NCBI RefSeq assembly: GCF_024623785.1
Contig: NZ_JANKBZ010000003.1
Location: 1 to 64,000 of the forward strand
DNA from: Archangium lipolyticum
GTDB taxonomy: Bacteria > Myxococcota > Myxococcia > Myxococcales > Myxococcaceae
Direction of reading: 5' to 3'
DNA: 64,000 nt
Part shown: in pieces, positions 25,213 to 34,293 of the stretch
How positions within the stretch are numbered: the first letter of the stretch is position 1
Layout of the letters: each line of letters starts with the position of its first letter
Program-made: the position numbers and the translations under genes
Notes under the pieces: generated by a model
Databases searched by the model: none
Told to the model about the DNA's origin: nothing
The model's input: the letters and a program-made list of their open reading frames with translations, nothing else

Positions 25213-25920
25213 ATGCGCGCGGTGGTGATGCAGCACGAGGAACACGAGGGCCCGGGACTGCTCGCTCCCGCCCTGGAGGCGGCGGGCTTCACGCTGGTGA
25301 AGCGCTTCCGCACCGTGAAGCGTGAGGACGTGGACGCGGAGCTGGTGGTGGTGCTCGGGGGCCCCATGGGCGTCTACGAGGCGGAGCGCCACCCCTTCCT
25401 GGGCGAGGAGCTGGCGTTGCTCACCGAGCGGCTCGCGCTCGGGCTGCCGGTGCTCGGCATCTGCCTGGGCGCGCAGCTCCTGGCGGCCGCGGCCGGCTCC
25501 GAGGTCTTCGTCGGCAAGAACGGGCTGGAGGTGGGGGTGGCGCCCGTGCGCTGGACGAAGGAGGGTCTGGCCGATCCGGTCCTCGCCGGTGTGCGTCCGC
25601 GCACCACCGTGGCCCATTGGCACCAGGACACCTTCAAGCCCGTGCAGGGGGCCACGCTCCTGGCCTCGACGGATCGTTACTCGCAGCAGGCCTTCCGGCT
25701 CGGCGACTCGTACGGGTTCCAGTTCCACCTGGAGCTCACCGCGGACGAGCTGGATCGCTGGTTCACCGAGGGGGCGGAGGAGCTGGTCGAGCTGTACGAG
25801 AAGGACCTGGACGAGCTGCGCTCCCAGCTGCCCAAGCTGCGCGCGGCCGAGCCCGAGGCCCGTGAAATCCTCGAGCGGCTCGCCCACCACTTCGCCCGGG
25901 TGGCCCGCGCCAACAAGTGA
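25213..25920 (+). CDS. Class I glutamine amidotransferase domain protein (GuaA-N-like)
   Basis: The 235-residue stand-alone GATase has the nucleophile Cys84 in GICLGAQLLAAAAGSE, the early MRAVVMQHEEHEGPGLL and LVVVLGGPMGVYE, and the C-terminal His/Glu of the triad in SYGFQFHLELTADELDRW. Members hydrolyse glutamine or act as gamma-glutamyl hydrolases on small amines; the acceptor partner is unknown. CCCAGGAGGCGCC just before the ATG fixes the start at 25213. It is 21 bases ahead of the aldo/keto reductase gene and probably shares its transcript, but a joint pathway is not evident. Confidence 0.85.
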   Translation: MRAVVMQHEEHEGPGLLAPALEAAGFTLVKRFRTVKREDVDAELVVVLGGPMGVYEAERHPFLGEELALLTERLALGLPVLGICLGAQLLAAAAGSEVFVGKNGLEVGVAPVRWTKEGLADPVLAGVRPRTTVAHWHQDTFKPVQGATLLASTDRYSQQAFRLGDSYGFQFHLELTADELDRWFTEGAEELVELYEKDLDELRSQLPKLRAAEPEAREILERLAHHFARVARANK

Positions 25921-25941
25921 AACAAGGAGAGGCACGCACCT

Positions 25942-26898
25942 ATGGAGAAGCGGCAACTCGGTAATTCGGATCTTCACATCACGCCGATTGGCTTCGGCGC
26001 CTGGGCCATTGGTGGCGGGGACTGGGCCTTCGCCTGGGGGCCGCAGGATGACGAGCAGTCCATCCGCGCCATCCACCGCTCGCTCGAGCGCGGCATCAAC
26101 TGGATCGACACCGCCGCCGTGTACGGGCTCGGCCACTCGGAGGAGGTCGTCGCGCGCGCCCTGAAGGGCCGCTCGAGCAAGCCGTACATCTTCACCAAGT
26201 GCGGCCTCGTCTGGGACTCGAACCGGCAGGTCCGCAACGACATCAGCGCGGACTCCATCCGGCGCGAGTGCGAGGCGAGCCTGCGCCGGCTCCAGGTGGA
26301 CACCATCGACCTCTACCAGATCCACTGGCCGCTCGAGGGCGACTCCCTCAAGGGCATCGAGGAGGGCTGGAAGGCCATGGCCGAGCTGCAGCGCCAGGGC
26401 AAGGTCCGGTGGATCGCCGTCTCCAACTTCAACGTGAAGCAGATGGAGCTGGCGCACGGCATCGCGCCCATCACCTCGCTGCAGCCACCGTACTCGCTCA
26501 TCCACCGGGACATCGAGAAGGAGATCCTCCCGTACTGCGAGCGGCAGCGCATCGGCGTCATCGTGTACTCGCCCATGGCGTCGGGCCTGCTGACGGGGGC
26601 GATGACGCGCGAGCGCATCGCGAAGTTCCCCCAGGATGACTGGCGGCGGCGCAGCTCGGACTTCCAGGAGCCCAAGCTGTCCAAGCACCTGGCGCTGGTG
26701 GAGAAGCTGAGGGAGATCGGCGCGCGGCACGGGCATGCGCCCACCGACGTCGCCATCGCGTGGACGCTGCGGCATTCGGCCGTCACCGGCGCCATCGTGG
26801 GAGCCCGCAGCGCCGAGCAGGTGGACGGCTTCATCGGCGCCATGGACTTCCGGCTCTCGCCCTCCGAGCAGAAGGAGATCGAGGACTTCCTCCGCTGA
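25942..26898 (+). CDS. Aldo/keto reductase
   Basis: The 318-residue TIM-barrel oxidoreductase has the tetrad Asp-Tyr-Lys-His visible as NWIDTAAVYGLGHSEEVV, IFTKCGL and LYQIHWP. It also has WIAVSNFNVKQM, IVYSPMASGLLTGAMT and the NADPH-binding AIVGARSAEQVDGFIGA. It resembles the YghZ/Tas-like branch (KRQLGNSDLHITPIGFGAWA). It reduces aldehydes or ketones with NADPH; the substrate is not predictable. ACAAGGAGAGG lies about ten bases ahead of the ATG. It converges on the endonuclease III gene with 18 bases between stops. Confidence 0.92.
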   Translation: MEKRQLGNSDLHITPIGFGAWAIGGGDWAFAWGPQDDEQSIRAIHRSLERGINWIDTAAVYGLGHSEEVVARALKGRSSKPYIFTKCGLVWDSNRQVRNDISADSIRRECEASLRRLQVDTIDLYQIHWPLEGDSLKGIEEGWKAMAELQRQGKVRWIAVSNFNVKQMELAHGIAPITSLQPPYSLIHRDIEKEILPYCERQRIGVIVYSPMASGLLTGAMTRERIAKFPQDDWRRRSSDFQEPKLSKHLALVEKLREIGARHGHAPTDVAIAWTLRHSAVTGAIVGARSAEQVDGFIGAMDFRLSPSEQKEIEDFLR

Positions 26899-26916
26899 GC
26901 CGCCGGGGTGCGGCGC

Positions 26917-27552
26917 CTACTCGAGCCCGATCTTCGGGCAGATGTCGTTGACGGGGCAGGCGTCGCACTTGGGCTTGCGGGCCGTGCAGGTGTAACGGCC
27001 GTGCAACACGGTGGCGGGCCCGAAGAAGGTCCACGCGTCCTGGGGGACCAGCTTCATGAGATCCTTCTCGATCTCCTCGCCCTTCTCCTTCTTGGTGAGG
27101 CCCATGCGCTGGCTGACCCGGGCCACGTGCGTGTCGACGATGATGCCCGAGGGGAGGTTGAACGCGGTGTTGAGCACCACGTTGGCCGTCTTGCGGGCCA
27201 CGCCGGGGAGGGTGATCAGCTCCTCGATCGTCTTGGGCACCTCACCCCGGAAGTTCTCGAGCAGTGCGCGGCTCATGGCCTGGACGGATTTGGTCTTCTG
27301 CTTGAAGAAGCCGGTGGGCTTGAGGTCCTCCTCGAGCCCGGCGGTGTCGGCGTCGGCGAAGGCCTGGGGGCCGCGGTACTTCTGGAAGAGGGTGGCGGTC
27401 ACCCGGTTGACGCGCTCGTCGGTGCACTGCGCGGCCAGGATGGTGGCGACGAGCAGTTCGAAGGGCGTGCTCCAGTTGAGCTCGTAGCGGGCATCGGGGT
27501 GGGCCTCGCGCAGGCGGGCGAGGAGCTTCTTGGCGGTCTGGGCAGCGGTCAT
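26917..27552 (-). CDS. nth: Endonuclease III
   Basis: The 211-residue DNA glycosylase/AP lyase has the helix-hairpin-helix ELITLPGVARKTANVVLNTA with the catalytic Lys, the catalytic Asp in IIVDTHVARVSQRMG, and a C-terminal iron-sulfur cluster CTARKPKCDACPVNDICP (spacing Cx6Cx2Cx5C). It removes oxidised pyrimidines in base excision repair. Length and motif order are normal for the family. No Shine-Dalgarno is evident before the ATG. It appears to be a single-gene transcript. Confidence 0.95.
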   Translation of the reverse strand: MTAAQTAKKLLARLREAHPDARYELNWSTPFELLVATILAAQCTDERVNRVTATLFQKYRGPQAFADADTAGLEEDLKPTGFFKQKTKSVQAMSRALLENFRGEVPKTIEELITLPGVARKTANVVLNTAFNLPSGIIVDTHVARVSQRMGLTKKEKGEEIEKDLMKLVPQDAWTFFGPATVLHGRYTCTARKPKCDACPVNDICPKIGLE

Positions 27553-27655
27553 GGTGGAAGGCGGAGAGGGTCGGTTCGTGCGCCGGGTCTACCGGGCAGG
27601 TCACTCAGTCTTAACACGCACGGCCGACATTCCTCTCCGCGCTTCATCGGGAATT

Positions 27656-29488
27656 TCAGTAGCCCGGAGGCAGGAGTCTCACGGCCACGTTGTCGATCGC
27701 CGGGCCGCCACACGAGTCATTCCCGCTCTCGAAGGTGACGGTGGTCGTCGAGCCGGTCGCCGTGAACAGCACCGCCTGGGGTCGCCAGCGCAGACCCGTG
27801 AAGTCATCCGCGTAGGGCGCCGTGTCGTACGTGTAGGACTCGAACACGCTTCCCACGGTGATCGCCATGAACTTGAGATCCGCGCCGCAGACGATGGCCG
27901 GGTTGCCGGCGAGATCGAAGGTCAGCAGGTACGTGCGTCCGGGCGTCGTGGGGAAGGTCTGCGCGAGAGCCCCCCTCGTGCTGCCACTCAGGTCGACGTC
28001 GCGCCGGCCATCCGAGGCGCCTAGCGACGAGCCATCATGCCAGTCCACGTTTCCGAGCGTGACGACCCAGCCCCCGGGAATGGTCTCCCCCACCTCCAGG
28101 GTCTTCCAGAGTTCGGGAGGGCCGTCGTAGCCGGACTCGAAGCTCCCGTTCTGGATGAGGTTGGGCGTGGACGGCTCGAAATAGCGGGTGAAGGTCGTCT
28201 CGCGGTGCACGTCCGTGTCGTGATCCACCCGCGAGCCCACGACGAGGAAGGGGCGCTCCTCGGGAGAGCTCGCCCTCGCGTAGACGCTCAGGAAGCGCGA
28301 GCCTCCATAGGCCACGTCCGGGTTGAAGTCGGCATCCCGGCCGGGGGAGGAGATCTGGAAGCCGCTGGGATCCCTCGACTCGCCATCCTCGGTGATCCGC
28401 GCCCCCCGGATGGAAGAGGTGCCCTCGCTCAGGCTCCTCCAGACGACCAGCGACTTGGAGTTGTGGTGGGCCACGGCCGGAGCGCTCTCCGCGGCGGACG
28501 AGGTGGCGATGGGCAGCCCCTCCGGATCATCCACCCGTGTGTCCCGGCGCACGCGAGCGCCGAAGATGTCGGAGCCCCCGCCGCGACGATCCTCCCAGAC
28601 GGTGAGGAAGCGGCGTCCCGTCCAGGTCACGTCCGGGTCGATCTGCGCTCCCGGGGCGGTGGAGATGGGGAAGCCCAGCGGCGCGGTCACCGAGCCGTCC
28701 GCCGCGACCCGCGCACCATAGATGTCGGGCGTCTCCAACCCTCCGCGTGAGTCCGACCAGACGACCAGGAACTCCCTGCCATTCCACGCCACCGAGGAGT
28801 CGAACGCGTACCCACGCGGATCGCCCAGGAAGTGGAATCTCTCTTCGCCGTCCTCCTCGATGACCGTGCCATCGGGCAGGACGCCTCTGAGGTAGATGAG
28901 GGACTGGTCATCACCCGTGACCGTGAAGCTCACCAGACACAGCTCCCTGGAGCAGGCGATGCCCACCGGCTCGAAGACCTCGCCAGAGGTGATGACGTTG
29001 AACACCGGGCCGAGCACGGTGCCATCCGGGCTCACGCGCACGCCGGAGACGCCATCCGCCTCCCAGACGACCACGAAGTTCTCGCCGTCATAGGCGATGG
29101 AGGGGGTTCCGCCTGGAATCTCGTCACTGATGTTGATGCGGAAGCCCACCGGATCGAGCAGGGTGCCATCCGGCCTCATGCGCGAGCCGTAGACAGCGCC
29201 CTCGCGTACGTCCTCCCAGACCACCAGGTACTTGCCACCACCGTACCCCACGGCCGGTCCACTCGTCGCCAGCGTCCGGGGAAGGGTGGGCATTCCGCGT
29301 GACCCGGAGCCTCCCTTCGCGGCGAGCCCCTCGGGTGAGGAGGTCTCATCCACCGCGTTCTCCTCGACAGTTGACCCGTTCTCCGGCGCGTCGCCTTCGG
29401 GTACGGGGCCGCAGGCCGTCACCAACGCCCCGAGCAACACACTCCCACACCACGCCCTGAACGGCGTCCGCTTCTTCCAGTCTTTCAT
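27656..29488 (-). CDS. Surface lipoprotein with repeat domain and C-terminal DUF642/choice-of-anchor domain
   Basis: The 610-residue protein has a lipoprotein signal ending VTACG (Cys near 26) and a Glu/Gly-rich linker. It then has about six repeats of roughly 50-60 residues built on (Y/F)LVVWED-x-R and G-x-R-(V/I)-x-x-DGT (for example GGKYLVVWEDVREGAVYGSR, GENFVVVWEADG and GREFLVVWSDSRGG), likely blades of a beta-propeller. The last about 170 residues match the DUF642 type: NLIQNGSFESG, GETIPGGWVVTLGNVDWHDG, RRDVDLSGST, YLLTFDLAGNP and PAIDNVAVRLLPPG. This galactose-binding-like domain binds polysaccharide in other proteins. GAGGGGGG precedes the start. It is probably a surface-displayed adhesion or matrix protein. 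Confidence 0.75.
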   Translation of the reverse strand: MKDWKKRTPFRAWCGSVLLGALVTACGPVPEGDAPENGSTVEENAVDETSSPEGLAAKGGSGSRGMPTLPRTLATSGPAVGYGGGKYLVVWEDVREGAVYGSRMRPDGTLLDPVGFRINISDEIPGGTPSIAYDGENFVVVWEADGVSGVRVSPDGTVLGPVFNVITSGEVFEPVGIACSRELCLVSFTVTGDDQSLIYLRGVLPDGTVIEEDGEERFHFLGDPRGYAFDSSVAWNGREFLVVWSDSRGGLETPDIYGARVAADGSVTAPLGFPISTAPGAQIDPDVTWTGRRFLTVWEDRRGGGSDIFGARVRRDTRVDDPEGLPIATSSAAESAPAVAHHNSKSLVVWRSLSEGTSSIRGARITEDGESRDPSGFQISSPGRDADFNPDVAYGGSRFLSVYARASSPEERPFLVVGSRVDHDTDVHRETTFTRYFEPSTPNLIQNGSFESGYDGPPELWKTLEVGETIPGGWVVTLGNVDWHDGSSLGASDGRRDVDLSGSTRGALAQTFPTTPGRTYLLTFDLAGNPAIVCGADLKFMAITVGSVFESYTYDTAPYADDFTGLRWRPQAVLFTATGSTTTVTFESGNDSCGGPAIDNVAVRLLPPGY

Positions 29489-29575
29489 GTACGCCCCCCT
29501 CGATTACGGCGCCGACAAGCTCTGCCTCGCGTGGGGCAACGGCAATCGCACCGCGAGGCGAGCCGGGGAGGGGAC

Positions 29576-30364
29576 TCAGCGGCCCGTGAAGCGGGCCTCG
29601 CGGCGCTCGATGAACGAGCGGACACCCTCCTGGGCATCCTCGCTGGCGGAGACCTCGAGCAGCTTGGGCAGCAGGGCGCGCCGGGCGGCCTCGGGGCCCT
29701 CGAGCAGCGTCTGGCGCGCCGAGGCGAGCGTGGCCCTCACGCCCAGGGGCGCCTGCTTCGCCACCGTCTCCGCGAGGGCGAGGGCCCGCTCCCGCTGGAG
29801 GCCACGCGCGACGACCTCCTGGACGAGCCCGATGCGGTGGGCCTCCTTCGCGTCGAACTCGTCGCCGGTGAGCAGCCAGCGCATGGCGTTGCCCCAGCCG
29901 GCCACCTGCGGGAAGCGCAGGGTGGCGCCACCGAACGGGAAGATGCCGCGCTTGATCTCGATCTGCCCGAAGCGCGTGTCCTCGGAGGCCACGGCGATGT
30001 CCGCCGCCAGGATGAGCTCGATGCCGAGCGTGTAGCACGTGCCCTGCACCGCGACGATGAGCGGCTTCGTCCGCACCTCGCCCTGGATGGCCCACGGGTC
30101 GATGATTCCCTCGGGGAAGATCCGCTCCCCGCGCGCCACGGCGGGTCCCACGCTGGCCAGATCCAACCCGGCCGAGAAGTGCTCGCCCTCGGCGAGCACC
30201 ACCATGCAGCGCACGTCGGGGTGCCGGTCCGCCTCGGTCATCGCCGTGCCGAAGGCCCGGAGCATCCCGATATCGAAAGCATTGCGCTTGTCGGGGCGGT
30301 TGACGCCGATCAGCGCGAGCGTTCCGCGAATTTCGAGTGTGATGCGGGAATCGGTCGGATTCAT
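29576..30364 (-). CDS. Enoyl-CoA hydratase/isomerase family protein
   Basis: The 262-residue crotonase-fold enzyme has the oxyanion-hole segments HFSAGLDLASVG and VQGTCYTLGIELILAADIAV, and both glutamates expected for hydratase chemistry (in GIELILA and GQIEIKRGIFPFGGATLRFP). RPDKRNAFD near residue 23 and the C-terminal helix SFIERREARFTGR are typical. It could act in beta-oxidation or branched-chain degradation; the substrate is not determined. It is divergent from the M3 peptidase gene, with a 185-base gap in which I see no clear operator. Confidence 0.9.
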   Translation of the reverse strand: MNPTDSRITLEIRGTLALIGVNRPDKRNAFDIGMLRAFGTAMTEADRHPDVRCMVVLAEGEHFSAGLDLASVGPAVARGERIFPEGIIDPWAIQGEVRTKPLIVAVQGTCYTLGIELILAADIAVASEDTRFGQIEIKRGIFPFGGATLRFPQVAGWGNAMRWLLTGDEFDAKEAHRIGLVQEVVARGLQRERALALAETVAKQAPLGVRATLASARQTLLEGPEAARRALLPKLLEVSASEDAQEGVRSFIERREARFTGR

Positions 30365-30549
30365 GATTGTTCCCAGGGAGAGGGGAGGGCCGACATCTTC
30401 TCCCGGACCGGGCCGCCGGGCGAGCAGACATGCTCGTGGAAGCCTGGAGATTCATTCATTCAACAGGATTCCTCCGCTCGACTCCCAGCCCGTTCCCGTT
30501 AGGCTCCGCCCCCGCTTCACCGTCCATCCCGACTGGAGACATTCCTCAC

Positions 30550-32766
30550 ATGCGTAAGCTTCTCTTCGCCGGCGCGGGCGCGGCCGCGATCGTGTCCGCC
30601 GCCTGCGCGACGACCCACCAGGAGGTCCGAGTGGCATCCGATGACCAGCCCGCCGCGGCCGCCGCCTCGACTCCCGCGGCCGCCCCGGTGCAGAACCCGC
30701 TGTTGGCCAAATGGACCGGCCCGTACGGCGGAGTGCCGGCCTTCGACAAGGCCAGGCTCGAGCACTTCAAGCCCGCGCTCGAGGCCTCGATGGAGGAGAA
30801 CCGCCGGGAGGTCGCCGCGATCGCCAACAACCCGGAGGCCCCCACCTTCGAGAACACCATCGCCGCGGTGGAGGACACCGGGCGCACCCTGGGCGACGTG
30901 GGCACGGTCTTCGGCATCTGGAGCTCGGCGATGAACGGGCCGGAGTTCCAGGCCATCGAGCGGGAGATGGCGCCCAAGCTGTCCGCCTTCTCCGACGAGA
31001 TCACCCAGAACGAGAAGCTCTTCAAGCGCATCGAGGCCGTCTACAACTCGCCCGAGAAGGCGAAGCTGACGCCCGAGCAGCAGCGCCTGACGTGGCTCGT
31101 CTACACCAACTTCGTCCGCTCGGGCGCGAAGCTCGACGAGGCGGCCAAGAAGCGCCTGGTGGACCTCAACCAGCGCCTCGCCTCGCTCTACACGGACTTC
31201 GGCCAGAACGTGCTGGCCGACGAGGAGAACTACGTCGTCGTCCTCGAGTCGGAGGCGGACCTGGCCGGACTGCCCGACTCCGTGCGCGCGGGTGCCGCCG
31301 CCGCGGCCGAGTCGCGCGGCATGAAGGGCAAGTGGGTCATCACCAACACGCGCTCCTCCATGGAGCCGTTCCTGACCTACTCGTCCCGGAGGGAGCTGCG
31401 GGAGAAGGTCTGGCGCAACTACGTCAACCGCGGCGACAACGGCGACGCGCGTGACAACAACAAGATCATCTCCGAGATCCTCCAGCTGCGCGCCGAGCGC
31501 GCGAAGCTCCTGGGCTACCCGACCCATGCCCACTGGCGGCTCGAGAACACCATGGCCCGCACGCCCGAGCGCGCCATGCAGCTGATGGAGGCGGTCTGGA
31601 CTCCGGCCGTGGCCCGCGCGCACGAGGAGGTCGCCGACATGCAGGCGGTGGCCAACAAGGAAGGCGCGAAGCTGAAGATCGAGCCCTGGGACTACCGCTA
31701 CTACGCGGAGAAGGTCCGCAAGGCGAAGTACGACCTGGATGAGAACGAGGTGAAGCCGTACCTGCAGCTGGAGAAGCTGCGCGAGGGCATGTTCTGGGTC
31801 GCCGGTGAGCTGTTCGGCTTCTCGTTCACGCCGGTGGAGGGCCTGCCCGTGTACCACCCCGACGTGCGCGTCTGGGAGGTGAAGGACCGGACCAGCGGCA
31901 AGCACGTGGGCCTGTGGTACTTCGATCCGTACGCGCGGCCCGGCAAGCGCTCGGGCGCGTGGATGAACGCGTACCGCAACCAGGAGCGGTTCCGGGGCGA
32001 GGTCACCACGATCGTCTCCAACAACGCCAACTTCGTGAAGGGCAAGCCGGGCGAGGCGCTGCTCATCAGCTGGACCGACGCGGAGACCCTGTTCCACGAG
32101 TTCGGCCACGCCCTGCACGGCCTGAGCTCCAACGTGACGTACCCGACGCTCTCGGGCACGTCGGTGGCGCGCGACTACGTGGAGTTCCCCTCGCAGCTGC
32201 TGGAGCACTGGCTCTCCACCCCCGAGGTGCTCAACAAGTACGCGCTGCACTACCAGACGGGCAAGCCCATCCCCCAGGAGCTGGTGGCGAAGATCAAGAA
32301 GGCGGACACCTTCAACCAGGGCTTCGGCACGGTGGAGTACCTGTCGGCCGCGCTGGTGGACATGAAGCTGCACCTGGCGGGCGACAAGAAGATCGATCCG
32401 GACGCCTTCGAGCGCGACACGCTGACGGCGCTCGGCATGCCGAAGGAGATCGTCATGCGGCACCGCACGCCGCAGTTCACCCACGTGTTCGCGGGTGACG
32501 GCTACTCGGCGGGCTACTACAGCTACCTGTGGTCGGACACGCTCACGGCGGATGCCTTCGAGACCTTCACCGAGGGCAAGGGTCCCTACGACGCGGCGGT
32601 GGCCGAGCGTCTCCGCAAGAACGTCTTCTCGGTGGGCAACACGGTGGATCCGGCGGACGGCTACCGCGCCTTCCGTGGCCGCGAGGCCGGCATCAACGCC
32701 CTGATGCGCAAGCGCGGCTTCCCGGTCCCGGGTTCCGCCGGGACGAAGCAGCCGGCGAAGAAGTGA
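30550..32766 (+). CDS. M3 family metallopeptidase (Dcp-like peptidyl-dipeptidase), exported
   Basis: The 738-residue zinc peptidase has the catalytic motif His516-Glu-Phe-Gly-His520 in TLFHEFGHALHGLSSNVTYP, the downstream Glu ligand in RDYVEFPSQLLEHW, and the N-terminal helical part with AIANNPEAPTFENTIAAVED. The first residues MRKLLFAGAGAAAIVSAACA are a signal peptide with a cysteine that could be lipidated (Ser-Ala-Ala-Cys), followed by a Pro/Ala-rich linker. It is therefore periplasmic or envelope-bound, unlike cytoplasmic OpdA. It removes dipeptides or digests oligopeptides. The start at 30550 is chosen because it begins the signal peptide; the open frame extends upstream without conservation. 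Confidence 0.92.
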   Translation: MRKLLFAGAGAAAIVSAACATTHQEVRVASDDQPAAAAASTPAAAPVQNPLLAKWTGPYGGVPAFDKARLEHFKPALEASMEENRREVAAIANNPEAPTFENTIAAVEDTGRTLGDVGTVFGIWSSAMNGPEFQAIEREMAPKLSAFSDEITQNEKLFKRIEAVYNSPEKAKLTPEQQRLTWLVYTNFVRSGAKLDEAAKKRLVDLNQRLASLYTDFGQNVLADEENYVVVLESEADLAGLPDSVRAGAAAAAESRGMKGKWVITNTRSSMEPFLTYSSRRELREKVWRNYVNRGDNGDARDNNKIISEILQLRAERAKLLGYPTHAHWRLENTMARTPERAMQLMEAVWTPAVARAHEEVADMQAVANKEGAKLKIEPWDYRYYAEKVRKAKYDLDENEVKPYLQLEKLREGMFWVAGELFGFSFTPVEGLPVYHPDVRVWEVKDRTSGKHVGLWYFDPYARPGKRSGAWMNAYRNQERFRGEVTTIVSNNANFVKGKPGEALLISWTDAETLFHEFGHALHGLSSNVTYPTLSGTSVARDYVEFPSQLLEHWLSTPEVLNKYALHYQTGKPIPQELVAKIKKADTFNQGFGTVEYLSAALVDMKLHLAGDKKIDPDAFERDTLTALGMPKEIVMRHRTPQFTHVFAGDGYSAGYYSYLWSDTLTADAFETFTEGKGPYDAAVAERLRKNVFSVGNTVDPADGYRAFRGREAGINALMRKRGFPVPGSAGTKQPAKK

Positions 32767-32841
32767 GTCCTCGCCGTTGAGCAGGGCCGGGGCCGGAAAC
32801 CGTCGAGCGATCGCGGCTTCCGGCCTCGGGGAACGAGGGGC

Positions 32842-33255
32842 TCAGCTGGCCTTGGCCACCGGGCCCTCCACCACGATGTCCGGGCGGGTGCTGCCGACGA
32901 TGGCGAAGAGCTCCTGCTGCTCGGCGGCCGGGACGTTGTACTGGTCCAGCACGGCCTTGAAGTGGGCGGCGAACACGTCCCACTCGGCGGGCGTGATGTT
33001 CAGGTGCTTGTGCGAGTCCATCATCGTGCGCCCCGTGTAGCGCTGGGGTCCGCCCGTCACCTGGCCCACCATCTCCGTCACCAGGTACTTGAAGCCGGCC
33101 TTCGACACGCGGTGGTGCGCCTCGTCCACCAGCGGGTTCGCGTTGAGGGTGGGGTCGACCATGATGCGGTCGATGAAGGTGTCCACGACCGCGGCGATGG
33201 CATAGATGCCCCCCAGCCGCTCGTACAACGAGGGCTTCTTCGATTCAGTGCTCAT
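32842..33255 (-). CDS. Group 1 truncated hemoglobin
   Basis: The 137-residue 2-on-2 globin has SLYERLGGIYAIAAVVDTFI, a distal-region PLVDEAHHRVSKAGFKYLVT, the Gly-Gly hinge QVTGGPQRYTG and the proximal heme histidine in MDSHKHLNITPAEWDVFAAH. Such proteins bind O2, NO or CO and detoxify NO. GGAG precedes the ATG. It converges on the M3 peptidase gene and is divergent from the SDR gene. The tail of about 15 residues after the last helix is longer than usual. Confidence 0.9.
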   Translation of the reverse strand: MSTESKKPSLYERLGGIYAIAAVVDTFIDRIMVDPTLNANPLVDEAHHRVSKAGFKYLVTEMVGQVTGGPQRYTGRTMMDSHKHLNITPAEWDVFAAHFKAVLDQYNVPAAEQQELFAIVGSTRPDIVVEGPVAKAS

Positions 33256-33446
33256 CTCGGCTCCATGATGGAGACCCGCGGGCGAATCCCCGGGACTCTC
33301 CGGACCGGGAGCTTAGGGCAGCCGGGTGCCTGGAGACGACGCCAGGGGGGAGCCGGGCCCTCCGCTGGATGCCCGCCTCGCGCCCGAGCCGCTGGCCATC
33401 CCCACCGGGACGCAGTACGGAAGGGGGGAGGGAGAAAGGACCCGCT

Positions 33447-34268
33447 ATGAGCACTCTGAAGGGGAAGACCCTGTTCATCACCGGCGCGAGCCGGGGTATC
33501 GGTCTGGCCATCGCGAAGCGCGCGGCCCGGGACGGAGCCAACGTCGTCATCGCCGCGAAGACGGCCGAGCCCCACCCCAAGCTGCCCGGCACCATCTTCA
33601 CGGCCGCCGAGGAGATCGAGCGCGAGGGTGGCAAGGCGCTGGCGCTGATGGTGGACATCCGCTTCGAGGAGCAGATCCGCGACGCCGTGAAGCAGGCGGT
33701 GGAGCGCTTCGGCGGCATCGACATCCTCGTGAACAACGCCAGCGCCATCAGCCTGACGGGCACGCTGGAGACGCCGATGAAGAAGTTCGACCTGATGTTC
33801 GGCGTCAACGTGCGGGGCACCTACGCCACCACCCAGGCCTGTCTGCCCGAGCTGCTCAAGGCGAAGAACCCGCACGTCCTCACGCTCTCGCCGCCGCTCA
33901 ACATGAAGCCCAGGTGGTTCCAGAACCACGTGGCCTACACCATGGCCAAGTACGGCATGAGCATGTGCGTGCTCGGCATGGCCGAGGAGTTCCGTGAGCA
34001 GGGCGTGGCCTTCAACGCGCTCTGGCCCCGCACCGTCATCGCCACCGCCGCCATCAACATGATCGGCGGCGAGGAGATGATGCAGGCCAGCCGCACCCCG
34101 GAGATCATGGCCGACGCGGCCCACGCCATCCTCACCCGGGACAGCCGCTCCTGCACCGGCCACTTCTTCATCGACGAGGACCTGCTACGCGAGGCCGGGG
34201 TGACGGACTTCGCGAAGTACCTGGTGAAGCCCGGCACGCAGCCGCTGCCGGACTTCTTCCTGGACTGA
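33447..34268 (+). CDS. Short-chain dehydrogenase/reductase (HSDL2-like)
   Basis: The 273-residue SDR has the cofactor motif TGASRGIG, NNAS, the catalytic Ser in LTLSPPLNMKPRWFQNHVAY and YTMAK (YxxxK). The text around it (AKTAEPHPKLPGTIFTAAEE, GGKALALMVDIR, WPRTVIATAAINMIGG) is characteristic of the HSDL2-related subgroup. It lacks the C-terminal SCP2 domain of eukaryotic HSDL2. A lipid-related role is likely but unproven. The start at 33447 follows GAGAAAGGA; an upstream ATG at 33369 has no conserved sequence after it. It converges on the gene at 34294 with 25 bases between stops. Confidence 0.9.
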   Translation: MSTLKGKTLFITGASRGIGLAIAKRAARDGANVVIAAKTAEPHPKLPGTIFTAAEEIEREGGKALALMVDIRFEEQIRDAVKQAVERFGGIDILVNNASAISLTGTLETPMKKFDLMFGVNVRGTYATTQACLPELLKAKNPHVLTLSPPLNMKPRWFQNHVAYTMAKYGMSMCVLGMAEEFREQGVAFNALWPRTVIATAAINMIGGEEMMQASRTPEIMADAAHAILTRDSRSCTGHFFIDEDLLREAGVTDFAKYLVKPGTQPLPDFFLD

Positions 34269-34293
34269 GCGTCACGCGAATCGGGGGCGCGGC

